Positions 1 to 12,231 of a stretch of DNA of 64,000 bases are shown here, one piece after another (within the stretch, counting starts at the first letter, position 1; every line of letters begins with the position of its first letter). The DNA is from [Phialemoniopsis] sp. UDSM-2020 (Eukaryota; Ascomycota; Sordariomycetes; Thyridiales; Thyridiaceae), in contig JAEILZ010000006.1 in the NCBI GenBank assembly GCA_018873225.1, forward strand, positions 2,480,001 through 2,544,000, read 5' to 3'. Both the position numbers and the translations under genes were made by a program. The notes below the pieces were generated by a model. The model was not told the origin of the DNA. It saw only the letters and a list, made by a program, of their open reading frames with translations, and made no database searches.

Positions 1-1
1 C

Positions 2-706
2 GACCTGATCTCGATTTGGTGTCCTAGCGAGTCAGCCTTGATCGCGAGGTGCCAAGGGCACCACTCTTGGGTCACATCAGTCGCGTTCGATCCCTGGCGA
101 TGCGATGATAAGATTTATCGTTTCGGTAGTGTAGGAGAGGACTGCCGCCTATGTCTGTGGGATTTCAGTGTTGGCATGCTTCACCGGCCAAAGGCAGTTG
201 CGGTATGTTCTCAGTTCATTATCTATAGGGAGTGGGGAGATCCCAGTCATGCTGACGTCTTCCTCCGGATAGGCTTCAATCCGCCACCGGGGCTCGGTAG
301 GCTCCCCGATGCAACGGACGGAGACGCAGGCTACCTCGACTAGTCGTCTGCGTTCCGATTCGAATATTTCTACCCAAGTTGACGATGAAGATGATGAGGA
401 GAAAATCCTGCCGCACCCAGTCGAACCCCGGGCGCGAACAGCTACGCTGCCTCCAGTCTGCGTGAGTACCCTGATAACTCTAGGGGGGATATTGATGTTT
501 CTAACCCTGTCGGCTCTTGACACAGTCCCAAAGCCTGGATAAGGACCCGCTTTGCTGGCTCGAATTCACTCAAGATGCTATCATTACAAGCTGCAAAGCA
601 GGTACGTTGAACCTCGTTGAGTTTCCCCCATTCACAATCAACTAATCGTTTCGCAGGCCACCTTCGGACGTGGAACAGGCCAACAGATCACGTCGGCCAA
701 GCATAA
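2..706 (+). CDS. creC: Catabolite repression WD40 protein CreC, 3' part (5' end outside window)
   Basis: Partial gene entering from the left edge. Exons are <2-202, 273-461, 526-601 and 657-706 (stop TAA 704-706); all junctions are GT-AG and in phase. The visible protein has a WD40 blade with [14 protein letters not shown] and [12 protein letters not shown], then a Ser/Arg-rich linker with an acidic stretch (DDEDDEE), then a last half-blade containing PLCWLEF and GHLRTWNRP. This order is typical of CreC, the WD40 partner that stabilises the deubiquitinase CreB in carbon catabolite repression (family knowledge). The reading frame is intact. The N-terminal part cannot be judged because it lies outside the window. 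creD follows on the same strand about 4 kb downstream. An AATAAA at 1262-1267 is a possible but distant poly(A) signal. Confidence 0.9.
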
Positions 707-3700
707 TCGAACAAGGTCTTTCTACCGAGTGTCTGGTGTCCAAGAGTAGCAAGGTGCTCATACTATTCTGTATTTCTGTTGTCGTCTGCAGCGCCTTTCC
801 GTATCAATATTTTCGCCAAGCCCTCAGGTTTCGAACGTGCGTGTTCCACCTCCAGTGCCCCTCAGATTTACATCCACACAAATGCCCATGGCCATCTATG
901 ATTTGTTCGGGAGGAACATGGTGTACCAGAGCTTAGCAACTAGGGTATTAGATGTTGCGTGGCGCCTGTTTCTGTGTGTGTACCTAGCATGGTAATGCGA
1001 AGAGAACGGGCCAGTCCGGAGCTAGCAAGAGATCCACGTTCCGAGACTTTGCTACCCAGATGGTCTAGCATCCTACCTGAAGCAAGCGAAGATAAGGGTG
1101 GGCACGGGTTGGGTCCTCATACTTGCAGCGGGTCTGCGCTGCTGCTGCAAGGGGGCAAGTATGAGGATGGAGCCCTGCATTGTTGAGCCTCAATGTTTTC
1201 TGCTATCGCCAGGGACCATTGTGTGGTCCCTTGATGCATGTATATAGCGCACCGTGGGTCAAATAAAACGGGCATATATCAAAATCTGCATGCCTAGTAT
1301 ACAACGCACCGTACTTGCGTATCTGAATGTATTATCTGTGGCGAGGAAGCTACCCTGCCTAGCAGTCTAGTTCAATGATATCTACTGAAGCGCGCTTGCC
1401 ACCGGGACGATACCGCTTGTTGATCTAGGAAGAAGCGTGTAGATCGAGCCGAGAGACTGTGGTTTGCGGTAAGACAAGCTGGTACGTACCTACAGAAGTG
1501 GTAAGGGTACACAACATGCGGCGAGGGATTCACCCACCCAGAGGTTGAAAATTCTATCTTGTGGTGGGTGCACAGGGCGTTGCGTCGTGGGTAAGGTAAG
1601 ATACATTGCCTGCCTTATCTGACCCATCAACGCCAAGGACCCATGCCGTGGCACAATAGCACGACAGCCGTAGTACCGTGGCATTTCTTGGAACCTCGCC
1701 ATCCACATTGGACATTCGTAGCACAACTGACGTTATCGGAACCTTACTGTATTTGGCGTTAGCATTAGTGTGATGGACGCTATCATCGACTTGCCTCTCC
1801 CTGTAGAGGTTGGTCAATGACGGCCAGACCCTACGGGAGACATGATAAGGACCAGGAGATCGACCTGGAGTCTGTGTAGGCAAGGTGAGGAATTTCGACC
1901 CCCCTGTCAGGCATCGACTGCTAGGTGGAAGGTTATCCCACTACCCAAAGACATACATCCACCTCTGTAGAGTAGGCGTTCCAGTGGAAGCACAAGGCGT
2001 CATGAATCAGGGCAGGACTTGACAATCAAACGAAATGACACAACGCGCTAGAAGAGCCATCCGCGCTTGGGAAGGGGCGGTGAAGCCGCCGAATCAAGCC
2101 CGTCTGGTGTGGGCACGACTTTTCTCCTGTAATTTTTTCCGTTCACCGATGTTCGGCCCAGCTAATCATCAGATCAAGGATGGCCACAAGCCAATTTGAC
2201 CATACCTTGTCAAAGTGGTTTTGGGTCTGTAAGTTTTGAGGCAATTCTTATTGCTCCAGAATGGAATTATACTGAAAGTATGGCAGTGCACTCGCTCATG
2301 AACTCAATGAATTGTCCTTCGGGGAGTTGAGGGTCAAAGGGCTTATCCAGAGAATGACCTTGAGTCGGTGGAAGCTGGACCGAGAGCCGGTTGGCTACTT
2401 GACCGGGGAGCGTTCCATCATCCTTCGTGAAGAAGTCGGGAGTGCTTCGAGGTGTGTGGGTCTAACATGACCCTGCACGTCAAAAAGACGGCGCGCATCT
2501 TTATTTGACATTGCCGTTCCTCGCCGGACACACTGTCCGGTAGCGCAAGCCTGCTTCTTGGCCTCATACCTGCCTAGGTCCATCACCTGTGCACCTGTGA
2601 CCTTGCTGCTTTGGTGAGCATGCTTCCGTTGTCGCTGGCTGCGACGATGATCAGCCCATGAATGCGGAGGAGCGCAGACAACCGTCTGATCGCGGAGTCG
2701 ATCTCGGTAGGCAAGGCGCGGGGAAAGATGCGAGACCCCTAAATCTCATATACAGGAAGCTTGTCAGAACACTCCTGATGGCCTGACGTATACATGAGGT
2801 ACCGTAGGTAGGCGATGCTCCAGCTTGAGGTCTGGGTGCACCTGGATTGTGCGTACTGAGACCTGGATGGCTTGAAAGATAACATCTGATCCCTATCAGT
2901 GCACAGAAGCCATGGAGGGGTACAGATTACCCAAATCCAGGCGCGACAAGTGGAAACATTCGGACCACAGTGGACCTCGGTGGAAACCCTTGTTTTTAGC
3001 ACCGGTATCTGAACGGCGTGCACCCAGTCACAGCCAGTCCAGCCACGCCTGGAAATCCCCTATCTCATTGGCCTCTCCTAGGGAGAGTGAGCTTGAAACA
3101 GAATATGTAGATAAGAGAACGAGTACAGGTACAGCGATGTGAAAAAGTAGTGGGGAGTGGATGCGATACCTCATAATATAGATATGCCTGTGAAAAGCGC
3201 AAAGCACCGCTCCAGTTACGGGGAGGGGCTGAGCGAAGTACCTCATTGATTACTGGTTTCGTGTTGAAAGTTGATCCCTCCCTCTCATCGCGTATAGCAA
3301 AAGCTGACAGGCGACAGGCGGCTGAGGACACTCAAGGACCTTTGCTTGGCCAGTAAGCAATTCCATCTTGGCTTGACACACTTGTTCCCGGGCCAAGAAC
3401 CTGGAAAGAAATGGCGGTCGCCGGCACCGGCACCGGACGCGACGTTTGGAACGCACAAGCAGTAACCATGGAAGGAAAAGAAGCCCGGAAGAAGGGTTGC
3501 ACAGACCACCATGGGAAGGTACCTCGAGGCTCGAGTACAACTTCCTTGTCCTCGACCCTGGGAATTCGACCGCGGTTATCACGTTTATCGGTAGACCCAG
3601 CAAAAACCGGTGCTAAACCCGGGAGGAATGCATCAAAGTTACGAAATCTGTCGCAAGCCGCAATGCCCTACCGAAGGCGGGAGTACAGCCTGCAGCGTGC

Positions 3701-4679
3701 AGCGTAGGCGTTACTTGGCTGTACTTTCGTGCATCCCGCGCGCACTAGCCAGCCCACTTTTAGACTTTTTTCTTTTTCCGTTCAGAGCCAGGCTTACCAG
3801 GCTTGCCAGGGCGCCGCCCCATCGCGTTATCCCACCTGCATCCATCTCAATACGTACATGGCTTGGCCGCTATCGCACGACTCAAGTTGATACAATGAGT
3901 AGCCAACCTTCCGCCAATGAGCCTGCTCCATTGGACTGTAGGATGGTCTCATGCCTGACTGTTTCTGCTGATACCGAGCTGGACCCGGCGGATGTGCGGC
4001 GCGACAATAGGTACCTTTTTTTTTTCGGGGCCTGACCAACTGATAACTAAAAAAGATGCCATGGCAAAGTTGGTCTCGGCGGCCTACCTAGACAAGGTGA
4101 TCCTCCATGTTCTGACATGAGAATCCATTTTAGCATGTGGTAGAGGTACATGCATCCATCCATCCATCGTCGCCTTGCAGTCTCGTCACTCTTGCACCAG
4201 TCCCGGGACCCCCTTGGCGCCGTATCGCTTCCCACGCTCCGCCTGCTTCCTGTACATTGTCGTGTCGTATTGGGAGACTACTTGAGTCGAAACGCTTCCC
4301 TCCTCTTTCCCTCGTAGATTTCCCTTACTACTCTTTTCCCTTTTCGCATCGTTCCCTGCGGAATTCCATATTCTTGGAAAGTCCCATGGCTTTCAACCTT
4401 AGCGAACACGCCTGACGCAAGTCTTAAGCCGACATCACATCCATCCTTCTCACGACTACCTCACTTTTACTCCGTTGCGTCCTCGCCCAATCTCCACCCA
4501 CGCAACCTGTTGTGTTCTGTGCACCCTGCTGCAGCCACAGACCATTCAATTCCCTGGATCCTGCAGTGCTACTAGAAGCGACAACATAAAACTGCAGATC
4601 TCAAGCAGGACTGCTTACTTCCCTTTACCTCGAAAACCGGGCATTGGCCTATCAGCGGCCCGCTCTCTCTCTGCCTACA
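707..4679. other. Intergenic spacer creC-creD, no convincing gene
   Basis: Almost 4 kb with only short, overlapping frames on both strands and no recognisable protein domain. It contains a run of ten or more T at about 4017-4026 and a short CATC repeat at about 4151-4166. The last 400 bases before creD are pyrimidine-rich, as in fungal promoters and leaders. A non-coding transcript cannot be excluded. Confidence 0.6.
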
Positions 4680-6696
4680 ATGCCGTCATTCAACCCATTC
4701 ACCTCGGTGACTGGGCGCCATGCCTTTACTCTATTTGACATCCGGTTAGTTGCTTGGTCCTTAGAGACACCCGGGCCTATTGTCTAACTAGCTTGTAGCC
4801 TCGAGAGCGACTTCATCGTCTTCCGCGGCAACGAACATGAATCTTCTGGTCAAATGCTCAAGGGTGTCGTCGCAGTGTGCGTCCCCGGCCCAACCAAGAT
4901 CGAGGACATCCACCTCCGGTTAACGGGCACCCAACATTTATCGTGAGTGGTTGTCCCGTGATGTTAAAGAATGATGGCGCGGCGCAACAGTACTAACCAC
5001 CTAATGTGCAGATGGGTCGACGCCAAGATTACACCGACAGGCATTTCCAATTCCAAGGTCGACAAGTCGACGATTGTGTACCAGCACCGGTGGCCATCAT
5101 TTGTTGGCACACCTGGCAAAAGCATGGTCTTGGAAAAGGGCAACTATGAATTTCCGTTCGAACTGCTGCTCCCTGGTGACACTGCAGAGAGTGTCGAAGG
5201 GATGCCCGAAGGAAGCATCGTCTACCGGCTGAAGGCTACGATCGCCCGCGGCAAGCTGGCTTACGACATGCACGCATACAAGCACGTCCGCGTTGTGCGG
5301 ACGCTCGAGTCATCGGCACTGGAGTTCCTGCATGCCATGAGTGTCGAGAACATCTGGCCTAACAAGGTCGAGTACTCGATTATTGTGCCGCAGAAGGCCA
5401 TAGTATTTGGCAGCGCGGTCCCCTTAGAGACGAGATTCACACCATTACTCAAGGGGTTAGAAATCGGCGACATCACTGTCAAGTTGCTGGAGATACACGA
5501 AATCTATTTGCAAGGCACTGCCGGGCATCATCTGAAGGAGCACAAGAAGGAGAGGGAGGTTGCTTCCTGGACTTTGCCAGTAAGCAGGGAGGAGCATTGG
5601 CACGACATGATCGAAGACACTGGCCAGGAAGGCTGGCTCTTGAACACGAATCTGGACTTGCCTCGAAAGCTGGGCAAGTGCATGCAAGACGCCAATGTCC
5701 ACGGCATCAAGATCCGGCACAAGCTCAAGATGGTTGTGGCTCTTAAGAATCCCGATGGCCATATCTCTGAGGTAAGGAAAAATAGCTTAAAGTACTCGAT
5801 GTTCACTCGTGCTAACCTCGACATAGCTTCGAGCTACCCTCCCGGTCACAATCTTCATCTCACCCAATATTCCGCTCGACGAGGAAGGAAACCTCCGAGG
5901 CCCCGCACAGCAGGCTACGTCAACGCCCGGGCAAACGAATTCGATCGCGCCGCCAGGTTATGGGGAGCACGTTCTGGATCAATTGTACGACGAAGTCGAG
6001 ATCAGCGGCATGCAAACACCAGGCGTACAATCGGGCATGAACAGCCCATTTTACGGCCAGTCACGAAGCGGCTCCTCGGAAAACCTTGCGGCCATGTTGA
6101 ATAGCGACAACACGGCGGTGCCGCCTGCGGCGCTGACATCTAGGCTGGAAGGCGTTTCACAGAGCGGAGGCAACTCGCTGCACTCGAATGCTTCCATATC
6201 CGGCTCCGGCTTCAACACCCCATCTGCCCAGCATGTACACGGCATGGAGAGCGCCGGTACCTCGCCGGCTCAGTCTGCGCCACTATCGCGACACAACAGC
6301 GGGGAAGAGCGCTCAGGTCAGGCTACCCCTGAACATCTTGACTACCCCGAAATGTCGGTGTTGTGTAAGGTGCCCAGTTATGCGACCGCGATCAAGAGCA
6401 CGCGAGTGACGCCCTTGGCTGTCTCGGAGCACGTTCGACTCCCAGACTATCAAACCGTTATGAGCGCCCCTACCACACCTACCGCAGCCAGTGCCACCTT
6501 GGCCGACCCTCTATCGCTCATTTTGGAGACATCGAACGAGGACCACGACCAGCCGATGCAAGGGCTCCAACGCCCTACACACATGCCAAGACGCCAGACC
6601 TCACCGATGAGTACACTATACTTCAACACTCCGCACGGCGATGCCGACGAACGACAACGTCTTCACCTCATGCGGGCTCGGGAGCGAGTGGCCTAG
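4680..6696 (+). CDS. creD: Arrestin-related ubiquitin-ligase adaptor CreD
   Basis: Four exons: 4680-4744, 4799-4942, 5012-5771 and 5827-6696, giving 612 aa. The second intron has a TACTAAC branch site at 4991. The N-terminal half is an arrestin fold (FDIRLESDF near the start, then LRLTGTQHLSW, and GNYEFPFELLLPGD), and the middle holds the arrestin-C region (EYSIIVPQKAIVFGS). The Ser/Thr/Pro-rich tail carries PY-type motifs for WW domains of a HECT ligase: PPGY (365-368), VPSY (505-508) and LPDY (528-531). Rod1/Rog3/CreD proteins recruit Rsp5/HulA to permeases for glucose-triggered endocytosis; in Aspergillus CreD opposes CreB/CreC in carbon repression. The start is the only ATG that keeps all exons in frame. 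Confidence is high for the family and good for orthology. Confidence 0.93.
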
Positions 6697-8078
6697 TATG
6701 CCACTATCTCTAACAAGTGTCATCGGGCCTACCGCCGGTTGGTGCCTAATGGGCCACCGATCATGACTACATCATCATCATCCCGGATACCAGTTGGCTG
6801 GACCAATCTATACCAAATCGCGGTTGAAGCTAAAGCTTCAAGGGAACCACGGATGTCCTTGCATACACGGCCAACCCAACAAGAGCCCTACTGAGGGACC
6901 GAGTGAACCGACGATCGGCGTTGACTTATATCTTCTGCACAGTACTGCATATTTGCCAATGGGACGAATCACGACTTGTTTTTGCTTTTTTCGCATTATA
7001 GAGAGGATACCTCGAGAAGACATAGGAGCTTGTTCGGCGTTCAGCACGCAGCATTAGGGGCTCGGCTGGTCATGGAAGATTGTTCACTCTTTGGCAGTGA
7101 AACAGGGCTTACTTGCATTTAATATACCCCAGTCTACTTAACATAGAGACGGTCACTTCTGTAATACAACATACATGGAACACGTAAATCTTGACCATCT
7201 TGAAACTGATACCACCAGTGATGAGTGCATATGATAAGACTACTTAGCTAGGCCGGCTCGTTAGTGTGGTGGCTAATCCCAGCACACCACTCCGAGATCT
7301 TGGGGAATCTTTTTATTTTCAGGCGTTTTCACTCCTGGCGTTCAGGGACCGCCGCTTGACGTCATGCTTGACGCCAAAGCTTGCTGGGGAGCTCTACGCT
7401 AAGGCATAGCACACAGGTCAAGCAACAGCCGTTGCATTCATTCATTGCAACCATTGCATGAGACTGGACCTGCTGATGTTGTAAATGACGATATTGACTT
7501 TGGAGCCGGTCGCCTCGAGTCTGTCACAAGCTCTTTTACCCACCCACGGATTCCGTGTCTCTTGTGAGTTATGCATCGAAGAAGGATCCCCCCGTTCTCC
7601 CCCCTTTTTAGCGTCGGTCGTTCCACTTTGACTTGATGGGCATTTGCCAATGCCGAGCTTTGTGCTCCTTCAGCTTGGCATGGATGTCTGATCTTGCGGA
7701 CCCTTTGACACGCCATCGTATCTTGTGATCGTCACAAGGATGGAAACGCTTCATTTCAATTTTGCCCATTCCTGCTGCTGGCTGCATCTGCACCACCTTC
7801 TCTGCCAACCCCACTCCATTCCCTGTTGGGCAGTCAACGTCACCGTGTCGTCCCACCAGTCTGGGCGGTATGCAATTTTAATTTCATCATCCAAATAAGG
7901 GTCTGGTCTGGCCTATTTACCGTTGGGAGCCAGGTCTTTATCTACCGTAGTAGTTTAGGTATATCTTAAAAGCCTAGTGCCGGCTACCTCCCTGCCCAAG
8001 CTTCCAGCCAGCCTTTCTCTCATAACACCTGTAAACCAACTACCTGCCTTTGATCGTCTACAAACGACATCCTCGGAA
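6697..8078. other. Intergenic spacer creD-SLM1
   Basis: About 1.4 kb without a supportable gene. The 300 bases before the SLM1-type start are rich in pyrimidines and CTNCC elements, which fits a promoter and leader. The right-hand part includes CCCCCCGTTCTCCCCCC-like tracts near 7590. Confidence 0.5.
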
Positions 8079-9646
8079 ATGGCTACCAAATCTCCGACGG
8101 AGCTGCCTTCGAGGCAGCCAACAGACCTGAGTGCATTCAGCGACGACGCTATCCCAGATGCCGATCCCAGCAGCGTGAGTTTCGCTCGACCTTCTACTTA
8201 CAGTCGCGATGCGCCAACCCGTAATCCAGCCTACTGACTGACCTCATTCACCCACAGACCGCAGGCCTGCTTGCTGAGCGCCTGCAGGCATGGAAGCATG
8301 CTGTCGGCTATATGGAGGAGTACATGGGCGCCGTGGAAAAGATCCATAAGGAGCAAGCCAAGGAGTATGAGCGGGTTCTCAAGACCATCTCGAAGCCCCT
8401 GCGCGAAGGGCACCACTTCGACCAAAGCCTCGGCGGTGTTGCCGGTTTCTTCGAGAACATGAGATCCAACACCCAGGCGCTGATCAATACCAACCTCGAG
8501 ACGGAGAAGAGCATCAAGGGCTCAGTGCTCCCCATCCTCGAGCGCTTGCACAAGGAGATCAAGCACAAGGCCAAGGAGCTTGCCCATGGCGCGCAAAAGG
8601 GCGCAAAGGAGGTCGACAAGGCACGCAACACCACTCAGAAGCATATCGAGCTCCTCGGTCAGCAGACGGCCTCTTTCGAGTCGACCGGCGGCAAGATGAA
8701 CCCGCACGACGACCCCTACGTCGTGCACAAGGGCGTCATCAACCGCCTCAACAAGCAGGTCTTAGAGGAGAACAACCATCGGAACGACCTCCTCGCTGTG
8801 CAGAACAACTTCGAGACCTTCGAGGCGCACGTCATCCAGGTGCTGCAGCAGGCTATGGAGGCCTTCAACCAGTTCGCCGGTGGCCAGGCTGAGCGCGTCC
8901 GAGCTCTCTATAGCGACATGCTGGGCTCGTTGCAACGCATTCCTCCTGACTTTGAGTGGAAGGGCTTTGTGGCTAGGAAGGGAGACATCATGATCAACCC
9001 TAGCGAATCGCCGCGCACAGTGGATGCGATCCAGTTCCCCAACATGCATCACCAGAGCACAAAGGCCCTGATCGAAGGTAGTCTGGAACGCAAGAGCCGC
9101 AACAAACTCAGCTGGGGCTACTCGACCGGCTATTATGTCGTTACCCCTTCCAAGTTCCTTCACGAGTTTAAGGACTCGGATCACCTTCGCAACGACCCCA
9201 CTCCGGAGATGTCCATCTACCTCCCTGATGCTACGATCGGCAGCCCCAACGGCGACAAGTTCACGGTCAAGGGCAAGGACCGCGCCAAGTCGATCAGCAG
9301 CAAGCTGGTGGGTGGCTCGGAGCTGTCGTTCAAGGCGCACACCATGGCCGATGCCGACCGGTGGTTCAGCATCATCAAGGAGGTCGCCGGTGCCAACGGC
9401 CCGGCGCACGTCGAGGAGACGCCCGCGTCGCCGCTCAGCCCCACCGAGGCCGACGCGCTCAAGACCGAGGGCGGCATACTCAACACGCCGCCGGCCGCCG
9501 AACACAAGGAGCAGGAGGCCGGCATCACGGGCGCGCAGACTGTGACGAGCCCGACCGAGCTGTCGCCGGTGAGCGCCAAGGGCGGCGACCAGCAGCAGCT
9601 TCCCGCCACTGCCGCCGAAAAGAAGCCAAGCCAGACGACTGCTTAG
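8079..9646 (+). CDS. SLM1: SLM1/SLM2-type F-BAR and PH domain protein
   Basis: Two exons, 8079-8174 and 8258-9646, encode 494 aa. A short polar N-terminus precedes an F-BAR-like coiled region (about residues 35-250, e.g. YMEEYMGAVEKIHKEQAKEYERVL). A PH domain follows (about 275-385), starting with ALIEGSLERKS and ending with the Trp of ADADRWFSIIKE. The tail is low-complexity Pro/Thr/Glu. Slm1/Slm2 bind PI(4,5)P2 at eisosomes and the plasma membrane, and are TORC2 effectors that bring Ypk kinase to the complex (family knowledge). The first exon holds only 32 codons, and its ATG is the first in that leader. A long antisense frame over the 3' half is a codon-bias shadow. Confidence 0.92.
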
Positions 9647-11546
9647 TAGGCACGTGGGAGGTGTGTGCAGGCTACAGCGCGGGGAAGTTCGCGGAGAAGT
9701 TCGGTGAGGAGGAGATCAGGCTGAGCCTCATCATGTTGCGATCACAACGAGGCGAGGTGCATGCAGTATGTGTGGGAGGATCAAGCCCCCGAATGGTCGC
9801 GGTACGAGAATGGATGTTCGCATAGCCGCATTGCCGAGTGATTCCCCGTACATGTCGTTTTCTCGCAAGTTTTGCTCGTCGATGAAGATTGGAGCCAAAG
9901 TTAGCAAATCCTACTACTACGTTCACCAAGATGAGATATCCCAAACCAGCCAGCACACCCTCACACAGAATTGATTTTAGTATTTTTACTTTATTAATTG
10001 ACTACCCTTCAGTTTCGAATCCATCTCGAACCGTAGCATCAACTGTGGCACTCCTCGAAGAACGTTCGGCCCTTCAAGTCGAATGATCACCCACCATTCG
10101 GCCTCCAAAGGGACCGCCGAGCAGTATTGCCTCACCAAAACACGGGCCGAGCTGGTTGCCTTCGGCCATGAGAACATAGGTGCTGACCTATCCGCCTTTA
10201 ATTGGCCAATGGATGGTGCCGATCAATTTGAGGCTCTCGTACCGATAGTTTGTTCCCGTCGCCTCCGTGCTAAGTCCTCTGGGAACTACACGTGTCTGGG
10301 GGAAATACCACCACCAAATCAGGGCGAGGCTTGCCAAGTCATAGTGCAGGATCCCAACCAACGAAACGTCAAAACCCCCCGCGCTAGAATATCTGTGGTG
10401 AGAGACAAACGACACACCCTTGCAGTACTACATGTCATATGCATGCGAAGCGAGTCAAAGTATGGCAGAGGGCGTACGCTGCAGTCGCCAGTGCTGCCTT
10501 TCTGTCCGCTCCGCGTCCACCAAGTCAGCCTCATCAAGGCGAATGAATGCCTTACCCCTCTCACACATACCATCATGATTCGACCAATATCTTGAGGTGG
10601 TGCGCAGCATCTTCCAGGAGCTTGTGGAAATCGAACAACTTGTCAAGCGTTTGATTCGACGTGGATCTTTGCTCAACTTCTCGCCCTGCTTGATACTGCC
10701 AGAGGTGGACATCCCACGTCTCACGATGTCAAGGGGTGAAGCCTATGGTGCACCAGACTTGACACGTCAGGAACAGTTATTGTTCTGGAAAGCCATCCGC
10801 TTCGTTATCTTATGTTCCTTCCTTTTGTTTGACAACCACTGGCCCCCTTTTTGGCCGTTTCTGTTTCGCTAGCCAAATCAAAGCATTGCCATTTCAAGGA
10901 GCGCAGGTTTCTACCACGCCATGATCATGTTGGCAGCCTCAACATAAGCAAATTCGTGTAGCGGCTTTGGCTCTCTGTCTTTCCTCTATCGCGTACATGC
11001 TCTTATTTGGCGCCCCAAGCAGCACGCGCTGTATAAACCGCTCAAAGACTGCAGTGCCTGTAATTCCATTGGAGCCAATTGATGCGCCAGCCTTGGTTTT
11101 CTTTGGACTCAAACACTCTCTCATGTTGGAGCCTCAAGCGTAACTGTCTTGATGACATCAAGCTTGTGGTGCTATCTTGACTTTCTAGATGGAGAAGCGC
11201 AAGCTGTACAATCGTCTCTAGATCTCCCCTCAGCCTGGTAGCCTTCACACGGGACGCCTTGCACCATGGAGCTGGACGAGCCGCTTGAGCTTCCATGCAT
11301 TACACCATCCATGAGAAGCATATAAGTCGGGCGCTTTCTCTTCTCTGGGGGCTAAATCTCATCCACTTCTCCTATCTCTTGCCCTCATAGTCTCTTCTGT
11401 TTCAGTGCGACACACAACTTGCTCCATTCTCCATATTCTTGACTTCAGAGCGCGCCGGGCGTCGTTGTGACTGAGGAAACAGTATCAAGGGCACCCGAAG
11501 CTTCAAAGACTTGTGACCAGACTGTCAAGACCTTTTGCGTGCAGCA
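9647..11546. other. Intergenic spacer SLM1-Clr5 gene; one unsupported 170-codon ORF
   Basis: No recognisable gene. A plus-strand frame with a true ATG at 10083-10595 would encode 170 aa without any domain, signal peptide or repeat, and I do not call it. The right end (11300-11546) looks like the Clr5 gene promoter, with a TATA-like CATATAAG followed by CT-rich blocks. Confidence 0.5.
11320..11326 (+). promoter_or_regulatory. TATA-like element upstream of the Clr5-domain gene
   Basis: The sequence CATATAAG lies about 220 bases before the ATG at 11547. CT-rich stretches typical of filamentous-fungal transcription start regions follow it (CATCCACTTCTCC, TCTCTTCTGTTTC). Position and context fit a core promoter, but no mapping data are available. 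Confidence 0.35.
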
Positions 11547-12231
11547 ATGACCAAGAAGTGGGACAAGCATAGAGACGTCATCGTGAGGCTGTACAAAGAG
11601 CAGAATCTCCCCTTGCACGAAGTGAGGAAGATACTGGAAGACAAGCACCAGTTCAAGGCGTCGTGCGTTCTCACCTTTACTTCCTCCTCCTCTTGACCAA
11701 ACCTCTCAATGGCTCGAGACCGGGGAATACTCATATCAGGAGGTCAGGATTCGAGCGTTTCGAACCAGACTCGACAAGTGGGGGATCTCCAAGTACAACT
11801 GCCAACGACGGTCCAGCGCATCGTCCAACAACTGGGCGGTGCACTCGCCTGGCGAAGCGAGCCAGCCGACCTCTCCGACTCTTCTGTACGGCGGTTACAA
11901 CACTGTTTACCCAAGTCGCCCAGGGTACTCACAGGAGGCGCCGGGCCCTGTTGATAACTACGCTCCAGACTTGTGAGGTTCTAGCTGCGACGGATGTATT
12001 ATATCAGCGTGCTAATTTGGCGGGTTTTTCCGTGGCAGGCATGAAAGACAGGGCCACAGGTCCTCGTTTGGCCCAGGTGCTGCTCAAGCTGATATATATC
12101 GAGGCTACTCCTCTGGGTACCTCGAAGGCGGACATCAGGTGAACTACTTTGCTGACCCAATGACTTCCCCTGAACAGCCTTTGTCCAGTGCCTATGGGGA
12201 TCACAGGCGAGTCAAAATGATGCCAGCTTGA
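11547..12231 (+). CDS. Small Clr5-domain protein
   Basis: Three exons: 11547-11662, 11748-11972 and 12039-12231, giving 177 aa. The N-terminus is a Clr5 domain (Pfam PF14420 family): WDKHRDVIVRLYKEQNLPL, then VRKILEDKHQFKAS, then RAFRTRLDKWGISKY. The intron at 11663-11747 splits this domain; using the acceptor at 11747 restores the domain, whereas the upstream AG at 11739 breaks the frame. The tail is Tyr/Gly/Ser/Pro-rich with no known fold. Fungal Clr5-domain proteins are numerous and largely uncharacterised; S. pombe Clr5 acts in gene silencing. The protein is short for the family, which often carries ankyrin or TPR repeats after the domain. Its function is not inferred beyond possible DNA or chromatin association. 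Confidence 0.8.

Noticed and set aside
8762..9505. 247-codon minus-strand frame opposite the SLM1-type gene
   Set aside because: It lies entirely antisense to a clear F-BAR/PH coding region with GC-rich third positions and has no domain; it is a codon-bias shadow.
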